A stretch of 64,000 nucleotides of DNA, from the NCBI GenBank assembly GCA_016841675.1, contig JAENYQ010000004.1, positions 1 to 64,000 on the forward strand. Reading direction: 5' to 3'. The notes under the pieces were generated by a model, which had not been told where the DNA came from, searched no databases, and saw nothing but the letters and a program-made list of their open reading frames with translations. This document shows positions 27,015 through 35,271 of the stretch, piece after piece (position 1 is the stretch's first letter; each line of letters starts with the position of its first letter). Origin of the DNA: Desulfotomaculum sp. (lineage in GTDB: Bacteria > Bacillota > Desulfotomaculia > Desulfotomaculales > Desulfallaceae). Made by a program: the position numbers and the translations under genes.

Positions 27015-28202
27015 TCAGTCAATTCCACCCGCCGCTTTTGAAACCGCCCAGGCGGCATCGGTATACTTGAACTGGGTGCTGGTGCGCCATGTGTCGTAAG
27101 CCAACCGGTAGTCGTCGATTAGGTGATCGGAGAATTCCAGGTCGCACTTCTCGAAGAATTTCTCCCAGCCAATCCGCTCGGCCCAGTCGCCCAGACGCTC
27201 GTACTTGTTAGCGCCGTTAGCGTAAGCGTTGAGGATTTTCTTGACGTCGTCGACCACTTCAGGGAACCGCGGGAAGTTGTTCGGCAGCCAGGGCACAACA
27301 ACCTTGGAAAACTTGGGCATGCTGATGCGGTTGGAGATTTTGCCGCCGGCCAGGATGGTCACGCCGTCACCCTCTTTATCGGAGAGAGGCAGAGCCTGGC
27401 ACATGGTGTAGCAGTTACCGCAGAACATGCAGCGCTCGTTCTTAATTTTAACAGTCTTTTTGCCGTCCGCGGTCTTGTCGGGCGAAATAGCGCCCACCGG
27501 GCAAGCAGTGATGGCCAGAGGAATCTCACAAACCTGGCTGATTACTTCATGGTCAACAATGGGAGGCTTCCGGTGGTACCCTAAAAGAGCAATGTCAGAG
27601 CAGTGCACAGCACCGCACATGTTCAGGCAGCAGGCCATGGAAACCCTGACTTTAGCCGGCAAAGCCATGGTCTGGAACTCTTCAAACAGCTCATCCGACA
27701 CCGCCTTAACCATGGATGAAGCATCCGTGGCCGGGGTGTGGCAGTGGATGTAACCTTGGGTGTGCACGATGTTGGTAACGCCGGCGCCGGTTCCGCCAAT
27801 GGGGAACTTGTAGCTGCCGGAGACAAACTTACGGCTTTGGAGATCTTTCTTCAGAGCCTCAAGCTTTTCAGCAGTATCTACCAGAAACTCAATGTTGTTC
27901 CGGGTGGTGAAACGTACAAAGCCATCACAGTACTTGTCGGCGATGTCGCAGATTTCCCGCACGTGCTGAACGGTCATAAAGCGGGCAGCGCCGCAGCGGA
28001 CGGTGAAAACCTTGCCGCCTTTTTCAGAGTAGTGTACCAGAATGCCCGGCTCAAGAATCTCATGGTGGGTCCACTGACCATAGTTCTCCTGGACAACAGG
28101 CGGGAAGTACTGCCAAAAATGCCTGGGGCCAAGGTCAGTGAGCCGGTTTTCCTGTGGATTCTTAGGATCGTATTTGCCTAATCTTTCAATAGATAACGCC
28201 AT
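27015..28202 (-). CDS. dsrB: Dissimilatory sulfite reductase beta subunit
   Basis: Beta subunit of the siroheme Fe-S enzyme that reduces sulfite in the cytoplasm. The 395 aa length is normal. The siroheme/4Fe-4S cysteines are in [12 protein letters not shown] (about 189-200), and a ferredoxin insert has [11 protein letters not shown] (about 259-269) plus the preceding CPVGAI. The ATG lies 12 bp after dsrA with GGGGG upstream. Confidence 0.97.
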   Translation of the reverse strand: MALSIERLGKYDPKNPQENRLTDLGPRHFWQYFPPVVQENYGQWTHHEILEPGILVHYSEKGGKVFTVRCGAARFMTVQHVREICDIADKYCDGFVRFTTRNNIEFLVDTAEKLEALKKDLQSRKFVSGSYKFPIGGTGAGVTNIVHTQGYIHCHTPATDASSMVKAVSDELFEEFQTMALPAKVRVSMACCLNMCGAVHCSDIALLGYHRKPPIVDHEVISQVCEIPLAITACPVGAISPDKTADGKKTVKIKNERCMFCGNCYTMCQALPLSDKEGDGVTILAGGKISNRISMPKFSKVVVPWLPNNFPRFPEVVDDVKKILNAYANGANKYERLGDWAERIGWEKFFEKCDLEFSDHLIDDYRLAYDTWRTSTQFKYTDAAWAVSKAAGGID

Positions 28203-28214
28203 AACACTAACCCC

Positions 28215-29633
28215 CTATCTCTTATGTCTGGCCCGATATTCTTTGATATCCCTGTTCCAGCCGCCGGGCACATCCTCTTCCTTCCAAAGGATGTACGGGT
28301 TGGAACGGGGCTCTTTAACCATTTGCGGTGCAGCCGGCAGTTCCATAACTTCCAGGAACTTGGGCAACGTTTGCCGCTGGATTAATTCACCTAAACGCTC
28401 GCGGTTCTTGCCTTCTTCCATCCACCATTCCCAAACCTTCTCAATAAATTCCTTGATGTTATCGTAAGGCGCTTCGGCTTTCATGAAAGGTACAATCATG
28501 GTAGCCATTTGGGCGCCTTCCAGGATCGGAGCCTTGGCTCCGCAGAGGATGGTGACGCCGGTGTCGGTGCCGGGCCGCAGGGCCTTGGGCATAACGTTGA
28601 TGCAGTGCATGCAGCGGGTGCATTCGGCGTTGTCAATCTTCAGCTCGCCGTCTTCCATCCACATACATTTGGTGGGGCAAAGGTCGAGAACTTCTTTCTG
28701 GATATCAAATTTACCCCAATCTCTTCCCTTATGAGCACCGCCGTTGGGGACGACTTCTCCCGCAATGTAGGCCTTGACGGCTTCCTGGTCGATGCGGATA
28801 TCGTCTCTCCAGGTACCGATAAATGACATGTCGGAACGGGCGATGGAAGCCACGCAACCGTTGGGGCACCCGTCAAATTTGAACTTGAATTTATAGGGGA
28901 ACGCCGGGCGGTGCAGTTCGTCCTGATAATACTGAGTCAGTTCATAGGACAGCGCCTGGGTGTCAAAGCAACTCCACTCGCAGCGGGCTTTGCCGATGCA
29001 GCAGGATGGTGTACGCAAGTTGGAACCGGAACCGCCGATGTCCACTTGCATTTCATGGGTCAATTCAAAGAAAATGGGTTCCAGCTGCTCGGTGGTAGTA
29101 CCCAGCAGTACCAGGTCGCCGGTGGAACCGTGCAGGTTCATTAAACCGCTGCCCCGGTATTCCCACATATCGCACACAGTGCGCAGGAAGTGTGAATCGT
29201 AAAACTTACTACCGGGCTGGTTCACCCGGACAGTATGGAAATGGGCGATGGATGGGTATTTTTCCGGTAAGTCGGAATAACGGCCGATAACACCGCCGCC
29301 GTAACCGAACACGCCCACAATACCGCCGTGCTTCCAGTGGGTCTCGCCTTCGTCAAATGATAATTGGAGCTGGCCTAGCATGTCCTCAATAACGTCCCGT
29401 TCGATTAGCATCCGGTCGTCGGCGAGTTTTCTTCTATGCAGAGCGCCCTGTTTAGCATCGGCCACGAAACTAGGCCACGGGCCCTTTTCCAGTTCATCGA
29501 GGTCTGGAGTTTCGTGTTTAATCTTAAAGTTTTTAAGCTCTTCTTCGGTATAGTTATTCAGTTCGGCATCGCTATAAATCCTAGTCTCATCGTACTTTAG
29601 TTCTTTTTGCGGTTCTTTAGGTTCAAAAGCCAC
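28215..29633 (-). CDS. dsrA: Dissimilatory sulfite reductase alpha subunit
   Basis: Alpha subunit of DsrAB; it carries the catalytic siroheme-4Fe-4S pair together with DsrB. The 472 aa protein shows TPSCCIGKARCEWSCFD (siroheme-proximal cysteines), FKFDGCPNGCVASIARSD, and a ferredoxin domain (CPTKCMW, CTRCMHC). The start is GTG (29633) directly behind GAAGGAGG. It is the first gene of dsrABD. Confidence 0.98.
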   Translation of the reverse strand: MAFEPKEPQKELKYDETRIYSDAELNNYTEEELKNFKIKHETPDLDELEKGPWPSFVADAKQGALHRRKLADDRMLIERDVIEDMLGQLQLSFDEGETHWKHGGIVGVFGYGGGVIGRYSDLPEKYPSIAHFHTVRVNQPGSKFYDSHFLRTVCDMWEYRGSGLMNLHGSTGDLVLLGTTTEQLEPIFFELTHEMQVDIGGSGSNLRTPSCCIGKARCEWSCFDTQALSYELTQYYQDELHRPAFPYKFKFKFDGCPNGCVASIARSDMSFIGTWRDDIRIDQEAVKAYIAGEVVPNGGAHKGRDWGKFDIQKEVLDLCPTKCMWMEDGELKIDNAECTRCMHCINVMPKALRPGTDTGVTILCGAKAPILEGAQMATMIVPFMKAEAPYDNIKEFIEKVWEWWMEEGKNRERLGELIQRQTLPKFLEVMELPAAPQMVKEPRSNPYILWKEEDVPGGWNRDIKEYRARHKR

Positions 29634-30204
29634 CTCAATACCTCCTTCAGCTGAATACTGAATGTTAATACCACAAAATTATCCCTGGTGCGGTATCACG
29701 GCTAAAACTATAGCCTCGGCTCCCCCCCCTTCTGGAATAGCAGTGCAATTTTCTTTGTGATAAAAATTACACGGGTCATAATTAATGCCGGTTAGGCTGT
29801 TTGCACCCGCTTGCGCGTCCGTTCAATCCATCACAAAGACGCGAAAACCCAGCCCCAACCAACGTCCCCAAATAAACGCTTCGCGGGCCAGTTTCTAAAA
29901 CGAGTGGCATTAACGCCTTACTGGCCGTTTGCCTTAAAACAACTATTCGTTATTTTTTGCAATATTCCTTCCCGTTGGCACCTTTTTTTTAGAATTAGGA
30001 GTAAAACAGTGAGCCTCAATTGGGGGCATGTCTTAATTCTAATCAATTAACCGGCCGGTTTCCACAGGTAGTACCTGCCAAGAGCACTTAAATGTAACTA
30101 TTTGGCAAAACCGTTACCAAATAGGTTACAATAACTAGTTAACTAGTTCTTTATCTATTTTTAAAATTCCTTCCCTTGATAGCCACTTTTCCCGCTGTAA
30201 AAAC
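29634..30204. other. Long gene-free leader upstream of dsrA
   Basis: About 570 bp without a supported gene. It presumably holds the dsrABD promoter near dsrA. A short inverted element AAATGTAACTATTTGGCAAA / CCAAATAGGTTACA (about 30090-30130) and an adjoining AACTAGTTAACTAGTT run (30133-30148) stand out as possible operator-like symmetric sequences. Confidence 0.35.
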
Positions 30205-30261
30205 CAAAAAGGGGACAGGTAACTTTTTTCAAAAACCGAAAAAAGCAGCCTGTCCCCTTTT
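30205..30261. repeat. GGGGACAGG hairpin element
   Basis: AAAAAGGGGACAGG ... CTTTTTTC pairs with GAAAAAAG ... CCTGTCCCCTTTT. It is the same family as 26583-26681. Confidence 0.8.
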
Positions 30262-30274
30262 CGATAGCACTGAA

Positions 30275-30378
30275 AAAGTCTAGGTCCGTGTCATTCTGAA
30301 TGAAACGAAGTGAAATGAAGAATCTCTAAAGCCGCTTAAATACTTAGATTCTTCGCTACGCTCAGAATGACAATCTTG
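30275..30378. repeat. Composite interspersed repeat, copy B
   Basis: ACTGAAAAAGTCTAGGTCCG, TGTCATTCTGAATGAAACGA and TTCTTCGCTACGCTCAGAAT occur in order, mirroring the element at 72-256. Confidence 0.7.
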
Positions 30379-30439
30379 GCTATTTGCCATATAAATTTAC
30401 TTTTTCAGTGGCCTCCCCTTTTCTGGTATACTTTTTTTA

Positions 30440-30481
30440 ACAATAAAAAACAGCGAACCCGGGGTTTAACCCCAGGTTCGC
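30440..30481 (-). terminator. Terminator of the mrp cassette
   Basis: GCGAACC...GGTTCGC with an inner GGGGTTTAACCCC stem; the minus strand continues GTTTTTTATTGTT. It lies about 100 bp past the mrp stop. Confidence 0.85.
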
Positions 30482-30583
30482 CCTTTACGGAGCAGGTTAT
30501 GGCAAGGCCACAACATTATAATTTTTTTTATTTCCGGCAGCCCCAGAGCAAACTGATGCATTACACTGACCATCCGGTTAAGA

Positions 30584-31423
30584 TTAACCGACTTTACGGG
30601 CTGGGAGCTTAGCAATCAGTTCATCCAGGTTGCCAAACAATTCTGCTTTATACTTTTCAATTTGTCCGGCGTCACAAAGTTGGGCCAATTCCGGGTCCAG
30701 GGGTAACTTTTCTAATAAAGGCAGCCCGGCAGCCGTCAACTGGTCGGCATGGCTGTCACCGAATATTTTAATCTCCCGGCCGCAGTCCGGGCAGCGCAGA
30801 TAACTCATATTTTCCACCATGCCAATAAGAGATACTTCCATCTGCTGCACCATGTTGACAGCCTTTTTCACTACCATATTAGCCAAATCCTGCGGTGAGG
30901 TAACGATAATCACGCCATCTAAAGGCAGCGACTGCATCACTGTCAAGGGTACATCACCGGTACCCGGAGGCATGTCCACCACTAGGTAGTCCAACCGGCC
31001 CCAGGCCACGTCGGTCCAAAATTGTTTGACGGCACCGGCGATGATCGGACCCCGCCAAAGTACTGGCTGATCCTCCCGCTCCAGCAGCAGGTTTAGTGAC
31101 ATAACGGCAATGTCGGTGGACGTTTTAACCGGTAGTAAGTACTGCCCCTTATTTACCGGGCGCTCAGTGAGCCCAAACATTTTGGGAATACTGGGTCCGG
31201 TGATGTCGGCATCAAGAACGCCCACCCGGTAACCTTTACGGGCCAAGTTGACTGCCACCAGGGCAGATACAGCAGACTTACCCACCCCGCCTTTACCGCT
31301 CATAACGGCTATTACGTGTTTAATGTCATTTACATCATTTTGGGGCAATACCGATACCCCACAACTGTCGGGTGAACACCCTTCTGTTTTATCACTACAG
31401 TTGCTGCATTGTTCGTCTGACAC
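30584..31423 (-). CDS. Mrp/NBP35-type Fe-S cluster carrier ATPase
   Basis: P-loop ATPase that carries or inserts iron-sulfur clusters. The deviant Walker A GKGGVGKSAVSALVA lies at about 45-59, switch DADITGPSIPKMFG at about 70-83, and a C-terminal CPDCG pair. An extra N-terminal Cys group (CSNCSDKTEGCSPDSCG) resembles eukaryotic NBP35. GTG 31423 behind GGAGGAAGGG is chosen over an upstream ATG. The product is 279 aa. It ends a four-gene cassette. Target proteins may include Fe-S enzymes of sulfate respiration (inference). Confidence 0.92.
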   Translation of the reverse strand: MSDEQCSNCSDKTEGCSPDSCGVSVLPQNDVNDIKHVIAVMSGKGGVGKSAVSALVAVNLARKGYRVGVLDADITGPSIPKMFGLTERPVNKGQYLLPVKTSTDIAVMSLNLLLEREDQPVLWRGPIIAGAVKQFWTDVAWGRLDYLVVDMPPGTGDVPLTVMQSLPLDGVIIVTSPQDLANMVVKKAVNMVQQMEVSLIGMVENMSYLRCPDCGREIKIFGDSHADQLTAAGLPLLEKLPLDPELAQLCDAGQIEKYKAELFGNLDELIAKLPARKVG

Positions 31424-31457
31424 GTTACCCTTCCTCCTTTTTAAATGTTGCAAATCT

Positions 31458-31490
31458 GATATCAGACGTTAAAATTCAACGTCTGATATC
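31458..31490. repeat. 13-bp perfect hairpin with AACGTCTGA core
   Basis: GATATCAGACGTT / AACGTCTGATATC around AAAATTC, between the mrp gene and the ATPase gene upstream. It shares AACGTCTGA with 17218-17233 and 25301-25322. There is no T-run. Confidence 0.7.
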
Positions 31491-31514
31491 GTTTTCAACC
31501 TTTTCAAATATCAA

Positions 31515-32372
31515 CTATACACCCAATTCCTGCCGTACGCAATCCCATAGGGATTCTATATCGCCTGCTATCGTGCTGGGCAATCGGACGACAGGCTTGC
31601 CTTCCATAGCGGCAACCACTACAGCGGGATCATAACGCAGCCGGCCGGCCAGAGTCACTTTTCTGTTTTGGCAAATTTCCTCAATTTCTATTGTGTTCTC
31701 TGGATTGATATCCCACTTGTTAATACAAACAGCGGTCTGTATTTTGAAATGCTCCGTCAGATTCAACACTCTAACCAGGTCGTGTATGGAACTCAAAGTG
31801 GGCTCAACAACCACCAGGGCCAAATTAGAACCACCCAGCGCGGAAATCACCGGGCAGCCAATACCCGGCGGGCCGTCGGTAATAATAAGGTCTTTATCCT
31901 GCTCTTGAGCCAGGGCTGTAGCCCGGCGCCGCACTTCGGCCACCAGTTTACCCGAGTTTTCCTGGGCTATACCCAAGCGAGCGTGTACCATGGGGCCATA
32001 CTGGGTTTTGGATATATACCATTCACCAGCTATATTATCCACCAGTCGTATCGCCTTTTCCGGACAGGCGTGATAACAAACCAGGCATCCTTCACAGGAT
32101 ATTTCATCCACTATTCCATCTACGATAGCATCATAGCGGCATAACTCCTGACACAGTCCACAATCGGTGCATTTTTCAGTTACTATTTCAACCCTGGGCA
32201 TGCCCGGGAAAGATTCCCTGTGCAACACCTGCGGGCTAAGAATCAAGTGTAAATTAGCGGCATCCACATCACAGTCCACAAGCACGTGTTTTTCCGCCAG
32301 CACGGCAAAAGAGCCGGTTACGCTGGTTTTACCTGTTCCGCCTTTACCGCTGATTACCGTAAGCTCTTTCAC
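31515..32372 (-). CDS. MinD-like ATPase with inserted ferredoxin domain (second copy)
   Basis: A 285 aa P-loop ATPase: SGKGGTGKTSVTG (about 8-20) at the N-terminus, then two [4Fe-4S] motifs CTDCGLCQELC and CEGCLVCYHACP (about 64-103) inserted in the ATPase fold, then DGPPGIGCPV (about 169-178). Such proteins are common in anaerobes as Fe-S dependent ATPases of unknown target. It overlaps the next upstream homolog by 29 bp. The two are paralogs. Confidence 0.9.
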   Translation of the reverse strand: MKELTVISGKGGTGKTSVTGSFAVLAEKHVLVDCDVDAANLHLILSPQVLHRESFPGMPRVEIVTEKCTDCGLCQELCRYDAIVDGIVDEISCEGCLVCYHACPEKAIRLVDNIAGEWYISKTQYGPMVHARLGIAQENSGKLVAEVRRRATALAQEQDKDLIITDGPPGIGCPVISALGGSNLALVVVEPTLSSIHDLVRVLNLTEHFKIQTAVCINKWDINPENTIEIEEICQNRKVTLAGRLRYDPAVVVAAMEGKPVVRLPSTIAGDIESLWDCVRQELGV

Positions 32373-33216
32373 TCATGATCAGCCCCTCAATATCACTGTA
32401 TAAATTAAGCAGCATCTGATCCCAGCCCGCTTCCGCCCGGTTTAAGGGCACCCCCCGGGAACCGGCTTCGGCAATGGTTCTGCTGAGAGGAATTTTCATT
32501 AACAAAGGCAAGCCCTCTTGCAGGCAAAAGTTTTCAATCAATCCCCTGCTATCTCCGGCCTTATTGACTACAACGCCGCAAGGGACACCAAGGCTACTGG
32601 CCATTTGTGCGGCCAGAGACAGGTCATGCAGACCAAAAGGCGTCGGTTCGGTAACCAGGATGCAAAAATCTGCCCCCCGTACCGTCGCTACCGCAGGACA
32701 TGAAGTACCAGGGGGCGCATCCAATACATTAACGCCCCGGGAGATCTGGTTCTTCTTAACCGCATTAACCAAAGGCGGACTTAGTACGGTGCCGACCTCC
32801 AATTCGCCGCGCACAAAAACAGCTTGGCCAGCAGTGCCCCGATCTATAATACCGATTTTCTTTTGGCCCGGGCGCACGGCCTGTACCGGACAAAAGTAAC
32901 GGCACCCGCCACACCCGTGGCAAAGTTCATGGAAGATAATTACATCAGCAGAGGTTACCAGCAGGGCATTAAAAGCGCACAGTTCGGCGCATTTGCCACA
33001 CAGGGTGCACTTATCCCGCTCAATTTCAGGCACCTCAATATAAATATCTTCGCTTTCATTGCATTGTGGTTCCAAGAATATATGACCGTTGGGCTCTTCA
33101 ACGTCGCAATCCAGGTAGGCCACCTGGTGCCCGCTGTCGCGCAGCGCCAGCATGAGCCCGGTGGCAACGGTGGTTTTGCCTGTTCCGCCTTTGCCGCTAG
33201 CCACCGCGATAATCAT
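32344..33216 (-). CDS. MinD-like ATPase with inserted ferredoxin domain (first copy)
   Basis: A 290 aa paralog of the neighbouring gene. Walker A ASGKGGTGKTTVATG (about 6-20), DCDVEEPNGHIFL, clusters CTLCGKCAELC and CHGCGGCRYFCP (about 71-110), and DAPPGTSCPA. Start ATG overlaps the NifX-like stop (ATGA), showing coupling. The pair probably works as a heterodimer in cluster or electron transfer (inference). Confidence 0.9.
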   Translation of the reverse strand: MIIAVASGKGGTGKTTVATGLMLALRDSGHQVAYLDCDVEEPNGHIFLEPQCNESEDIYIEVPEIERDKCTLCGKCAELCAFNALLVTSADVIIFHELCHGCGGCRYFCPVQAVRPGQKKIGIIDRGTAGQAVFVRGELEVGTVLSPPLVNAVKKNQISRGVNVLDAPPGTSCPAVATVRGADFCILVTEPTPFGLHDLSLAAQMASSLGVPCGVVVNKAGDSRGLIENFCLQEGLPLLMKIPLSRTIAEAGSRGVPLNRAEAGWDQMLLNLYSDIEGLIMSERAYGNQR

Positions 33217-33599
33217 TTGACTGGCTTCTCCATGCTGGATATACCGTTGTGGGACCGGGCGTTGGGAACACCCAGCGGGTTGAGCGAACCTTTGCGGTAT
33301 TGTTCTATTGTCTGGGTCACTGTACCCGCAGCTCCGGTATAAACTGCCACCCGACCTGCCAACAATGCATGCATCGCCTTGGGCCCCACCCGGCCGGTTA
33401 CAACTAAATCTACGTTGTTACGCAACATTAGCCCGGCACTCTTAATCCCGGCACCTTCGGCAGCATTTACTCCATCATTTAGGATAGCTTCAGTATCCCC
33501 TGTTTTCTCGTCAAACACCACAAAATAAGCACACCGGCCAAATCGTTCATCAACGGCAGAATCTATACTTGAACCGGAAGCACTAACTGCAATTTTCAT
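33213..33599 (-). CDS. NifX/NifB-type dinitrogenase cofactor-like protein
   Basis: A 128 aa protein with the NifB/NifX ribonuclease-H-like fold (AVSASGSSIDSAVDERFGRC, about 4-23; GAGIKSAGLMLRNNVDLVVTG). Members outside nitrogenase clusters often accompany MinD-type Fe-S ATPases. It is the first gene of the cassette; ATG with GGAGGAGG upstream. No nif genes are near, so a role in nitrogen fixation is unlikely. The C-terminal 25 residues are unstructured. Confidence 0.88.
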   Translation of the reverse strand: MKIAVSASGSSIDSAVDERFGRCAYFVVFDEKTGDTEAILNDGVNAAEGAGIKSAGLMLRNNVDLVVTGRVGPKAMHALLAGRVAVYTGAAGTVTQTIEQYRKGSLNPLGVPNARSHNGISSMEKPVK

Positions 33600-33936
33600 T
33601 CAGACGCCTCCTCCTATATTAATTGTGTTCATATGTTCATTACTAATATAGGACTTTTATGAACTATTGTCAATAATAATTTGAAAAACAACTAGCTTAA
33701 ATTACAATTTACATATAAATGAAATTTTATATAGAAACATGGAAATATAAAACCCCCTTACCGGCAAGGCAGGGGGGTTAGACACCACTGGTAATAAACG
33801 TATTAATTTTCCCTTATTACTGTAGATTCTTTACAGACGAGGCTAATATCAGGCACCGCAACAGCCAAAGCACGAAGAGGCTCTCTTGTTTTAGCGATAT
33901 GATGTTGCCAAAAAAATTGCATTTGCAAACATCACC
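33600..33936. other. Gene-free region with one GC-rich hairpin
   Basis: No gene is supported. AACCCCCT / AGGGGGGTT (33751-33779) makes a hairpin without a clear transcript. Imperfect GTTCAT direct and inverted copies near 33625-33665 may be an operator of the NifX-like cassette. Confidence 0.4.
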
Positions 33937-33978
33937 CAAAAAAAGCAAAGCCCAGGAAAATTCCTGGGCTTTGCTTTT
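33937..33978 (-). terminator. Terminator of the coat-F gene
   Basis: A perfect 18-bp stem (AAAAGCAAAGCCCAGGAA / TTCCTGGGCTTTGCTTTT) with a two-base loop directly after the stop. Confidence 0.95.
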
Positions 33979-33986
33979 AAGCATGT

Positions 33987-34463
33987 TTACTGCACATTAT
34001 ACATGCCTTGGCTTTGTAAATAATTAAAGATAGCCTCGCCATGTTGCTGTTCTTCTTTTTGAATGTGATTTAATACCTGTCGGGCATTGGTATTTGTACA
34101 TTCGAAAATTGTATTATCGTATGTACTGGAAATATATTTTTCGGTAATCAGCATATCGTTACACAGCCCGATATCATTTTTGTTGGCTGTGCCCGTGCTC
34201 TGAGCAGTTGTTTGTGTGTATTGGCCTTGGTTTTGGCTCTGACTTTGTTGATTTTGTTGTAGATTAGGAACCTGACCGCTTAACAGCTGATTAACAGTAT
34301 TTAAATGCTGTTGTTCTTGTTGGGCCAGCGAATCAAATAGCTGTTTAAGTTGGGGATCCTGGGCCTGTTGAGCATAATTTTGATACTTTTGTACGCATAG
34401 TTCTTCATGTTTCTTTTGATCTTGCAGCAACATATTTTCTTTTTGAGATAGGTTAAATGCCAA
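33987..34463 (-). CDS. Spore coat protein of the CotF family
   Basis: A 158 aa ferritin-like helical coat protein (QKKHEELCVQKYQNYAQQAQ; LCNDMLITEKYISSTYDN; HIQKEEQQHGEAIFNYLQSQ) with a Gln-rich linker at about 66-92. Expected in the spore coat, expressed in the mother cell. The start is TTG 34463 behind GGAGGTG. It is monocistronic with a perfect terminator. Confidence 0.88.
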   Translation of the reverse strand: MAFNLSQKENMLLQDQKKHEELCVQKYQNYAQQAQDPQLKQLFDSLAQQEQQHLNTVNQLLSGQVPNLQQNQQSQSQNQGQYTQTTAQSTGTANKNDIGLCNDMLITEKYISSTYDNTIFECTNTNARQVLNHIQKEEQQHGEAIFNYLQSQGMYNVQ

Positions 34464-34626
34464 TTAATGCTCACCTCCTGTGATTATTGATGTTAGTATT
34501 TAACCTAGCTTATTTTTTATACTTAGCTTAAATCGGTTTGAAATGCTATGCAAGCGGTAATGCATGCTTTGACAACCATCTGCTCAATTAAGTACACTTA
34601 ACAATCAGTATCAAGGTTTATAGTGA

Positions 34627-34664
34627 AAGAACCTACAACTGATAGATAATAGTTGCAGGTTCTT
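34627..34664 (-). terminator. Terminator of rlmH
   Basis: AAGAACCTACAACT / AGTTGCAGGTTCTT (one mismatch) followed on the minus strand by TTCTTTC. Confidence 0.8.
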
Positions 34665-34676
34665 TTCATTTCGCCA

Positions 34677-35156
34677 TTACTTGTGATAAGGCTCGCCCCG
34701 GGCGATCTTAAAGTTGCGGTAAATTTGCTCCAGCAAGATTACCCGCATTAGCTGGTGGGGAAAAGTCAGCTTTGAAAAGGACAGGCGCCAATCTGCCCGC
34801 TCCAATGCTTCCTGAGGCAAGCCCAGTGAACCACCGATGATAAAGGTGATGTCGCTGCGCCCGGTTAAGGTCAATCGGTCAATTCGTTCCGAAAGTTGCT
34901 CCGATGAAACTGGTTCGCCACGCACGTCCAGCGCCACCAGGTAAGTGCCTTCCTTTAGGCGCCGGGAAATCCGACCCCATTCCACGGCCTTAATTTTTTC
35001 CTCTTCGGCCGCCAGCGCACCGGCAGTAATGCCCTCGTCTGGGATTTCAATTATTGCCAAACGGCAATAAGCGCCCAGGCGTTTAACATACTCCGCTACC
35101 GCTTCGCGCCAGTATTTTTCTTTTAATTTACCCACAGCAATAAGCGTTACCCGCAT
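34677..35156 (-). CDS. rlmH: 23S rRNA (pseudouridine1915-N3)-methyltransferase
   Basis: SPOUT methyltransferase that modifies helix 69 of 23S rRNA. RVTLIAVGKLKEKYWREAV at the N-terminus, the SAM knot FIIGGSLGLPQEAL (about 101-114) and the conserved end LEQIYRNFKIARGEPYHK are all present. ATG 35156 is chosen (GGAG nine bases upstream) over an ATG five codons earlier that abuts the ribosome site. The product is 159 aa, the family length. Confidence 0.97.
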   Translation of the reverse strand: MRVTLIAVGKLKEKYWREAVAEYVKRLGAYCRLAIIEIPDEGITAGALAAEEEKIKAVEWGRISRRLKEGTYLVALDVRGEPVSSEQLSERIDRLTLTGRSDITFIIGGSLGLPQEALERADWRLSFSKLTFPHQLMRVILLEQIYRNFKIARGEPYHK

Positions 35157-35239
35157 ACCGGCCAGCTCCATGCCTTCCTGGTATCAAATATTAGAATACT
35201 ATGCCCCGAAAGCCTGTCCCCATTGGGGCCATATTATAA

Positions 35240-35261
35240 CAAAAAGGGCGCTAAAGCGCCC
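35240..35261 (-). terminator. Terminator of murA
   Basis: GGGCGCT / AGCGCCC stem followed by TTTTTGTTATAA on the minus strand, 11 bp past the murA stop. Confidence 0.9.
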
Positions 35262-35271
35262 ATTAGTTTCA

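Noticed and set aside
29811-30050. 79-codon plus-strand frame in the dsrA leader
   Set aside because: No ribosome site, no recognisable domain, and low-complexity composition.
33213-33599. Nitrogen-fixation cluster
   Set aside because: No nifHDK or nifB-type radical SAM gene is near; NifX-like folds are common in other anaerobic cassettes.
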